From the NCBI GenBank assembly GCA_005772955.1, contig SXID01000183.1:1-48520 (forward strand): a DNA stretch of 48,520 nt, given 5' to 3'. The notes under the pieces are model-generated. The model saw only the letters and a program-made list of their open reading frames with translations, did not search any database and was not told where the DNA came from. A program made the translations under genes and the position numbers. Below are positions 43,120-48,520 of the stretch, in pieces. Origin of the DNA: Planctomycetia bacterium (GTDB lineage: Bacteria > Planctomycetota > Planctomycetia > Gemmatales > Gemmataceae). Positions within the stretch are counted from its first letter, which is position 1; each line of letters opens with the position of its first letter.

Positions 43120-44622
43120 CTATCCTCCGAAAACGTCGTCGAGGTCGGGGTTGTGACGCGGGTCCGCGGGCGGCGGGGCGACCGGCTTTTCGAGCGGTTC
43201 GTTGAACGCGGCGATCAGGCTCTCGGCCGCGGCGCGCATCCGGGCGGCCTTCTCTTCCGCGAGTTGGGCGAACTCCGGACCCATTTCGCGCGCCCGCGCC
43301 AGGTCGAGTTTGGCGGTCAGCATCGCGAACCTGCGGCGGATCAGTTCCGGGGAGAGCGCGGTATCGGGCGCAATTTCGAGGAACACGCGCGGGTCCGTCA
43401 CCGGTTTGGGAACCGGCACGGGCGGCGACAGCTCTGGCGCCTTTGGCAAAACCGGCGCAGTTTGGCTGATGACGACACCGAGCGCGAGCGCGATCCGTTC
43501 GAGTGCTTCGCGCTCACGCGATTTCCGCTCGCCGGTCGCGTCCGCGATCTGTTCCGCGAACCGGTACAGTTCCCCGCGCTCGGGTTCGGTGGCGACGGCT
43601 TGCACTTCGGCCAGGGCTTCGGCCTCGGTCGGGACCGCGGCTTCCACTTGCTCCATCAGCGGGTCGATGTGCCGGGCGAGCGCGTCGTTGTGCCCGAACC
43701 GGGCCGCGAGGAACGAGCGGATCACCTTGCGCTCCGCCTGAGCGACGCGCCCGTCCGACCGGGCGGCCACGAACCCGAACCGCGCGAACGCCCACATCTG
43801 CGACAGAGCGGGGTGAGCGGCCGCGCTCGGTTGCGGTTCACCCGGCGGTGCGGCCAGGAGCGCCGGCGTGGGCGGTGACAGAGCAAGTTTCGCAACCGCC
43901 ACCGGTGCAACCACTGGAACCGGCGGCGCGTGGGGCGTGCTCGGCGCGGGCGGCACGACCACCTCCGGCAGCGGGCGGTTCATGACCTCGTCTGTAACGC
44001 CAGGTGCGGCGCCGTGGAATAGGTACTCCCAGAACGTGACGTCCCGTGCGAGTTCGTGGAGTTGCTCAGTTTCGCGCAGCACCCTGTCGATCGCGGTCAA
44101 CTCGCGGGCGCGGGCGCGGGCTTCTTGCTCTGCGGCAGCGTGAAGCGCAGCGGCGCGGCGGTGGTAATCTTGTGCTTCCGGGCACGCGCCGGCCTCGAAC
44201 CGCGACCTCGCCTCCCGGACCAGCGCGCGAACCGCGTTACAGAGGGCCGTTGCCCGCGTCGGGCCGAAGCCAACGATCGCCTCGAACCGCAGATTGGTGA
44301 TGGCCCCGAGATCGCGATACCCTTCGTTGCGGAGGCGGGCAATTGTCGCCGGACCGATACCGGGGTGAGCATCGAGGGCTTCGAGTGGGATCGTCCGCAG
44401 GTATCTTCCGAAGTGGTCGTCGAGCAGCGCCGCGAGTGCGATCTTTGTCCCATCGCTGTGCCGTAACCGATCGCGCCGAGTGCGAAGCGCCTTGGCCCAG
44501 CGGCTCACGCGCTTGCGCCACACCGCCGGTGGCCAACTCTGGTATTGCCAGTACATAACTCCGAGCATGACCGTCGGGGTCAGAATGACAAGCCCGACAA
44601 GGAGAACGCCCGCGGTGGCCAT
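43120..44622 (-). CDS. Membrane-anchored HhH, TerB-like and degenerate J-like domain protein
   Basis: This 500-residue protein begins with one transmembrane helix (residues about 4-26). Two helix-hairpin-helix motifs follow, HPGIGPATIARL (86-97) and VGFGPTRATAL (117-127), a fold that usually binds DNA. A helical charged stretch (about 135-200) and a Pro/Ala-rich linker (215-270) come next. Residues 274-384 resemble TerB (MWAFARFGFVAARSDGRVAQAERKVIRSFL, with acidic helices). Residues 413-473 look like a J domain (FLEIAPDTALSPELIRRRFAML), but the HPD motif is replaced by KLDLAR. The order membrane helix, TerB-like, J-like recalls DjlA. It is directly upstream of brxL with a 3-base gap, so the products probably work together. 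Confidence 0.75.
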   Translation of the reverse strand: MATAGVLLVGLVILTPTVMLGVMYWQYQSWPPAVWRKRVSRWAKALRTRRDRLRHSDGTKIALAALLDDHFGRYLRTIPLEALDAHPGIGPATIARLRNEGYRDLGAITNLRFEAIVGFGPTRATALCNAVRALVREARSRFEAGACPEAQDYHRRAAALHAAAEQEARARARELTAIDRVLRETEQLHELARDVTFWEYLFHGAAPGVTDEVMNRPLPEVVVPPAPSTPHAPPVPVVAPVAVAKLALSPPTPALLAAPPGEPQPSAAAHPALSQMWAFARFGFVAARSDGRVAQAERKVIRSFLAARFGHNDALARHIDPLMEQVEAAVPTEAEALAEVQAVATEPERGELYRFAEQIADATGERKSREREALERIALALGVVISQTAPVLPKAPELSPPVPVPKPVTDPRVFLEIAPDTALSPELIRRRFAMLTAKLDLARAREMGPEFAQLAEEKAARMRAAAESLIAAFNEPLEKPVAPPPADPRHNPDLDDVFGG

Positions 44623-44931
44623 GGAACCGTTTCGCGCCGGTGCAGTTCAAAAGGGGTGAGCGTAGTCTATCACCGATGCGGCCGAAGGGTGAAGAGCGCT
44701 CCCCCAAGTTTGCGGCCCCCGAGCGGGTCGAGTTCAAAGGGCGAGCGACGTGCGAACGGAAGTTCGAGCACGGCGGCTCCCAAAGCGGTACTCTTCTTGT
44801 CCCGGATTCATCCCAAATCGCGGTGAAGAATCGTCTTCTGTAGCCGGCCTCTCGGAGGCCGGAGCTACATGACTCGCAGAGCACCGGCCTCACAGAGGCC
44901 GGCCACAGTTAGAGACCAACACGACTGGGTA
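44623..44931. other. Intergenic region upstream of the brxL-TerB unit
   Basis: This spacer lies between two minus-strand genes. It contains the tandem hairpins at 44839-44902. No convincing promoter was found; a TAGACT-like -10 near 44665 on the minus strand is weak. No coding frame is supported. Confidence 0.5.
44839..44902. repeat. Two tandem copies of a GGCCTC/GAGGCC hairpin
   Basis: The same stem CCGGCCTC ... GAGGCCGG with a 3-base loop occurs at 44844-44862 and 44884-44902. The first copy is extended by TGTAGC pairing with GCTACA (44839-44869). It follows the stop of the multiheme cytochrome gene and may end its transcript. It resembles Gemmata-type intergenic repeats. Confidence 0.8.
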
Positions 44932-46797
44932 TCACTTCTTCGGCGGAACGAGCGGCCAACCGCCGGCCGGGGCGAGACCGCTGTGATTCACTTTCGGCCA
45001 GTATTTGTAGATGTCGAAGTGCGGGTCGTTGTCCTGGTCGTGGCACTTCATGCACGCACCGCCGACGCGGTTGAGAGTCAGTTGAACTGCGGGCGCGATG
45101 GCTTCCTTGCCGCGTGCTTCGGGACCGAGTTTCGCCATCTTCTCGATGAACGCGGCGTCCGGCATTTTCACGTTACCGGGGATGCCCTGCTTCCAGAGCG
45201 AGAGCAGTCCCGTTAACTCTTTGTTCTTCGGGTTGGCAGCGTGCCCGCTCCCGGGACCGTGGCAACTCTCGCAGCCGACGTGCTTGAGGTTGGGCGTCTT
45301 CTTCTCGTCCGCGTACCCCGTCGGGTGCTCGAAGCCGACCACGTGGCATTTCACGCATTCGCCGTCGAACTGCCGCAGGCTCGGGCGCTTGGCGAGCTTC
45401 TCCAGCGCGTCCAGCGCGTGGCCGTGGTTAGTTTTCGCCCACTGCGCGTGTTCGGCCGCATGACAAGCCTTGCACACGTCGGACCCGACGTACTTCAATT
45501 CCACTTTGGGGTTCAGCCCGGCGGCGTGAATCTGCGCCGTGTGCGGTTCGCGACGGTAGTCCTTCGCCAGGTTGATCTCAGCCTTCACCGACTTCGCGTA
45601 GGTTTCGAGGATGTCAAGCGTCCTGTTCGCCTTCCGCGCCTCGTCCTCGGTGCCTGGGGTGATGAACTCCTCGCCCATCGGCACGAGTTGGTACTTCAAG
45701 TCGAGGCCGCCAGCAGCGTTCCTGAATGCGCCGAGCACTCCAACGTGCTGCCCCTTGTGGCCGACCTGGACGAGGAGTGTGTTCGTTCCCGCGGCTTGCT
45801 GTGGCATCAGCGGTGGCAGCGCGTCATCCGCCTGACTGAGGATCACGTTGAACTGCGGGAAATCCTTTGCGACCTTTGCGGCGTCCGCGCTGGTGCCCTG
45901 ATAGATGAGTACGTTCAGTTGCGGCTTCTTTGCGTGCTTGCCGAGTTCAGCGGTCGCGGCCTTCAGTGTTGCCCCGAGATCGGCGAAGTCGATCGAGGTG
46001 TCGAGTTTGGTCGTTCGCGCTGCCAGCGCGAGTGACGTCCCAACGACGCCCGCGACACCGACGGGCACCGTGCCCACGTCCGCGACCTCGGTCAGACCGA
46101 TCAGCGGACGCGTGTCGCCGGGCGTCACCGGGAACCGCTGGAGCCGCGGCACTACCTTCCCGGCGTTGTCGAGGCCAACCGCGTTGCCTGCGAGCGTGAA
46201 CGGGCGTTGCTCCTTCTGCAGGATGTACGCGCCAAGCAGCGTGTCGAGTTGCCCCGTGAGATCCGTCTTGCCGACGCCGACCGCGACATAGCCCATTTCG
46301 CGCAATGCGTGCATCGTTGCGATGTACTTGAGCCGGCCTTGATCGCGAACCGCTGGCTTCTCGGGGTACAAGTCGCCGAGGTCTATGCCGATAACGGGCC
46401 AGCCCTTCGCCTTGAGCGTATCGATGAAGTACGCGCGTCGTTCCAAACCGCCGGTCTGCGGGCGACTACACCCGCACGGCTGAAGTAAGCCGAACGTCTG
46501 GCCGGAGAAGACGATGACCGCGTCCGGCTTCTGATCCTTTGGCCAGTTCGCGAACAGCGGCACTCCGCCGACAAGCGTTTCCTTGCCTTTCGCGGGCGGG
46601 TCGACCGGAACACGCGCGCCCGGCACCAGAATCGGAAGTGTCGGGGCTGACGTGCTATCGGCGCTGACTGGCGTGAGGTGAGATTCCGGGGTGGCCGCGA
46701 CGCACCCGACAGCGATCAGCGCGCCGACTAGTGCGGAAAAGGCAAACCGCCGTTGCGATGACTCAAGTGCGAACGGAATTGGGGTCGGATCGGTCAT
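44932..46797 (-). CDS. Tetraheme c-type cytochrome with 5'-nucleotidase-like N-terminal half
   Basis: This 621-residue protein has an N-terminal hydrophobic stretch with a possible lipobox (LIAVGC). Residues about 85-400 resemble the 5'-nucleotidase/metallophosphatase fold (DAVIVFSGQTFGLLQPCGC, TGGLERRAYFIDTLKAKGWPVIGIDLGDLYPEKP). The LQPCGC segment typical of this bacterial type is present. The C-terminal part has four CxxCH heme sites in order: CKACH, CVKCH, CESCH and CMKCH, spread over about 160 residues, like cytochrome c554-type domains (PF13435). It is probably periplasmic or outer-membrane bound and moves electrons, but the partner is unknown. Start at 46797 is the first ATG, with no strong ribosome site seen. 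Confidence 0.88.
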   Translation of the reverse strand: MTDPTPIPFALESSQRRFAFSALVGALIAVGCVAATPESHLTPVSADSTSAPTLPILVPGARVPVDPPAKGKETLVGGVPLFANWPKDQKPDAVIVFSGQTFGLLQPCGCSRPQTGGLERRAYFIDTLKAKGWPVIGIDLGDLYPEKPAVRDQGRLKYIATMHALREMGYVAVGVGKTDLTGQLDTLLGAYILQKEQRPFTLAGNAVGLDNAGKVVPRLQRFPVTPGDTRPLIGLTEVADVGTVPVGVAGVVGTSLALAARTTKLDTSIDFADLGATLKAATAELGKHAKKPQLNVLIYQGTSADAAKVAKDFPQFNVILSQADDALPPLMPQQAAGTNTLLVQVGHKGQHVGVLGAFRNAAGGLDLKYQLVPMGEEFITPGTEDEARKANRTLDILETYAKSVKAEINLAKDYRREPHTAQIHAAGLNPKVELKYVGSDVCKACHAAEHAQWAKTNHGHALDALEKLAKRPSLRQFDGECVKCHVVGFEHPTGYADEKKTPNLKHVGCESCHGPGSGHAANPKNKELTGLLSLWKQGIPGNVKMPDAAFIEKMAKLGPEARGKEAIAPAVQLTLNRVGGACMKCHDQDNDPHFDIYKYWPKVNHSGLAPAGGWPLVPPKK

Positions 46798-46980
46798 CGC
46801 GGGTCGTCCTCCTGAACGGCGGGTGGGGTCACTCCCCTACAGGTTTCGACCAGAGTGCGACGACGTGTCGAGCGGTGGGGCGGGCGCCGGGGTGTCGAAG
46901 GTGCGTCGCGTACCGGGTTGCGCGGGCTGGGCAAGGGTGCGTGAATCGCGCCGCCCGCGTGCGTCGCACGACCGGCACAC

Positions 46981-48520
46981 TCACCCTGGACCGCCAGAAC
47001 CTTTCACGGGGATCCTCATCCGCTGCGGGGTCGGCCCCTTCACTTCGATCACAATCATCGGGTTATCGAGGATCGCTCCGAACTGCCGCCCGGGGGGTAT
47101 CGTAATTTTCAAGTCGTAGACGCCCCTACCGCCACGGTCGGCCTTCTTAACTACTTCGTACTCCCAACCGACGATCTGCGGCTTGCAATCCGCTTTGACA
47201 ATGCTCAGTTCCGTGCCCGGCGCCTCGGTCAGCAGTTCGCCGATGGAGTGTTCCTTCAACCCCAACCGGCCCTTGAACGTTTCAAGTTCAATGTCGGACT
47301 TTCCGCTCGCCAGCCACACGGGGCCGCGCACCATCGCGCTGACGAGTACCGACTGCGGCTTGGCATCGCCGGCCGTCAGGTACACCGTGCGTTCCATCTG
47401 ACCGATGTCGAGCCGGGCTTTGCCGATCTTGGGGCGCACCACAACTGTTACCCGGTACGCACCCTGCACCTTCGTGAACCTCCCCTGTTTAGCGGCTTCC
47501 CGCACCACGTCGAACAATTCGTGTTGGGGGAGTCGCTCCACCTTAGTGACTTCTACGAACTGACCGGGGTCAATGCCGGGCGGTGCCTGGATGACGCACT
47601 TGGGAAGATCCAAGTCGCCAAACTCGGAACCTGGGCCGCGTGTCGCGGAGTACACGAGAAAGGTGTATTCGCGGTCCGGGGTGAGTTGGTTGATCTCGCC
47701 CGCGTCAATCGTGGGCGTCGACACCAGACATGCCTCGGATGGGGAGAAGAAGATCTCGAACCGGTGCCTCCCGACCTGCTCTGGGTTACCGTCCACCTGG
47801 GTAGCGAACTCGGTCCACAGGGGAATCACCGGCTTGGGATGCACAATGAACGTGAACTCGAGGATGCCCCACTGCGCGGACCATTTGTCCGGCACGGCGG
47901 GCGCCGGGGGCACCTTGTATGCCGCGTTCCGGTTGTCGCTGAACTTGTGACTGGTCCAGTCGAGTTTGTCGAAGTCCGCCGCAGGATCCGCCAACCCAAC
48001 CCCGAACGCGTTGAACGGCCCGATCGGGAGCGCGGCCAACGCGGTCCGGTGCAGGTACGCCTTCGTGACTTCTGGCGGGATCGCGGCGACCCGGCCCCCG
48101 CTACAAGCGGAGCAACCCAGGTCTTTGAGTTGCAACGTGACCGAGTGCGGGTTTCGGTTCTCAAACCAAAACGCGGTCCGCCGTTCCTGCGGTCCCGGTT
48201 CGTAAAAACCCTGAAAGATGCGATCCTGCATGCTAAACGAGAACGGCAATTCCTTCGAGGGGTCACGAGACGGGGCCAGGAGCGGGAAATCCCTGTACTC
48301 CGGCGCGAGCGAGGGCGGATCCCACACTCGCGTACTCGCGAAGAACACCAGCGGCGGCTCGTTCCTGGAGGTTCCTGACTCGCCGGGCTTTCCCTTGGGT
48401 TCAACCTCGGGCGGCTTCTGCGTGTACTGAGCAAAGAAGGTGACGCCGAAGATCACACCCATGAGCGCAACGATTGGCACGGCGATTTTCAGTGTGGACT
48501 TCAGTCCGCCCGTGGGCGTC
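46981..48520 (-). CDS. Membrane-anchored exported protein (N-terminus off window)
   Basis: The frame is open from the right edge, reading TPTGGLKSTLKIAVPIVALM and then GVIFGVTFFAQYTQ, a single transmembrane helix. About 470 extracytoplasmic residues follow. A Cys pair (LGCSACSGG) sits near the beginning of this part in a segment that follows NPHSVTLQLKDLG, which resembles the DUF1573/immunoglobulin-like pattern of 'difference to sulfur-bearing Cys' proteins, though this is uncertain. Beta-rich segments dominate (AYRVTVVVRPKIGKARLDIG, DLKITIPPG). The function is unknown. A GTG near 48480 is an internal alternative start, but the frame upstream is open. Confidence 0.7.
   Translation of the reverse strand, partial: TPTGGLKSTLKIAVPIVALMGVIFGVTFFAQYTQKPPEVEPKGKPGESGTSRNEPPLVFFASTRVWDPPSLAPEYRDFPLLAPSRDPSKELPFSFSMQDRIFQGFYEPGPQERRTAFWFENRNPHSVTLQLKDLGCSACSGGRVAAIPPEVTKAYLHRTALAALPIGPFNAFGVGLADPAADFDKLDWTSHKFSDNRNAAYKVPPAPAVPDKWSAQWGILEFTFIVHPKPVIPLWTEFATQVDGNPEQVGRHRFEIFFSPSEACLVSTPTIDAGEINQLTPDREYTFLVYSATRGPGSEFGDLDLPKCVIQAPPGIDPGQFVEVTKVERLPQHELFDVVREAAKQGRFTKVQGAYRVTVVVRPKIGKARLDIGQMERTVYLTAGDAKPQSVLVSAMVRGPVWLASGKSDIELETFKGRLGLKEHSIGELLTEAPGTELSIVKADCKPQIVGWEYEVVKKADRGGRGVYDLKITIPPGRQFGAILDNPMIVIEVKGPTPQRMRIPVKGSGGPG

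Noticed and set aside
41053-44622. Complete BREX system
   Set aside because: Only brxL is present; no PglX methylase, PglZ phosphatase, BrxC ATPase, BrxA or BrxB was seen.
44839-44902. CRISPR-like array from repeated stems
   Set aside because: There are only two copies of a palindrome, with no regular spacers or cas genes.
47248-48378. 376-codon plus-strand open frame
   Set aside because: Antisense shadow of the edge gene with no recognisable protein pattern.

Overview
The window is GC-rich bacterial DNA from a planctomycete, most likely a member of the Gemmataceae (Gemmata-like). The main evidence is a set of families typical of that phylum: PVC-type CxxCH heme proteins with TIGR02604-like dehydrogenase domains, a DUF1549/DUF1553 cytochrome (PSD1), a DUF1501 protein, ceramidase-like secreted proteins, MJ0042-type zinc-ribbon membrane proteins, and many intergenic hairpin repeats. 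No rRNA, tRNA, CRISPR array, prophage or transposase was recognised. Genus-level assignment is an inference.

Layout. 1-5.9 kb (minus): two ceramidase-like genes overlapping by ATGA, the second fused to a dehydrogenase/HEAT region and running off the left edge, then an EamA transporter. 6-10.5 kb (minus): a GH10-like protein, lpxI, lpxD, a small conserved protein and a small secreted Spy-like protein, consistent with lipid A synthesis. 10.6-14.3 kb (minus): a TIGR03960-type radical SAM protein, a thioredoxin/CxxCH/PDZ protein whose frame is interrupted by one UGA that looks like a selenocysteine codon, and a small secreted protein. 14.7-16.6 kb (plus): DUF1415 and a polytopic membrane protein. 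16.6-23.7 kb (minus): PSD1, DUF1501 and PVC-type CxxCH proteins, a likely secreted catabolic set. 23.8-30.2 kb: PP2C phosphatase, PEGA lipoprotein, zinc-ribbon membrane protein, ribonuclease D, an Sm-like small protein, a CRR6-like protein and a MarR regulator. 30.3-38.5 kb: ilvC of a fungal ILV5-like type, an AT-rich spacer with a strong promoter, an MlaE-type permease with no visible partners, a sugar isomerase/epimerase, a gluconolactonase-like protein, an SDR and an amidohydrolase. 38.7-40.6 kb: aspS. 41-44.6 kb (minus): a tightly coupled two-gene unit made of a membrane-anchored HhH/TerB/degenerate-J protein and a BrxL-type AAA+/Lon protease. 44.9 kb to the right edge: a tetraheme cytochrome with a 5'-nucleotidase-like half, and a membrane-anchored protein cut by the window edge.

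Two observations stand out. The first is the probable selenoprotein at 12642-13844: an in-frame UGA in a UxxC motif, followed by a hairpin with an AGGUU loop at bacterial SECIS distance. The second is the two-gene brxL-TerB operon at 41053-44622, which has no other BREX genes near it. All function calls were made by reading translations; no database search was run.
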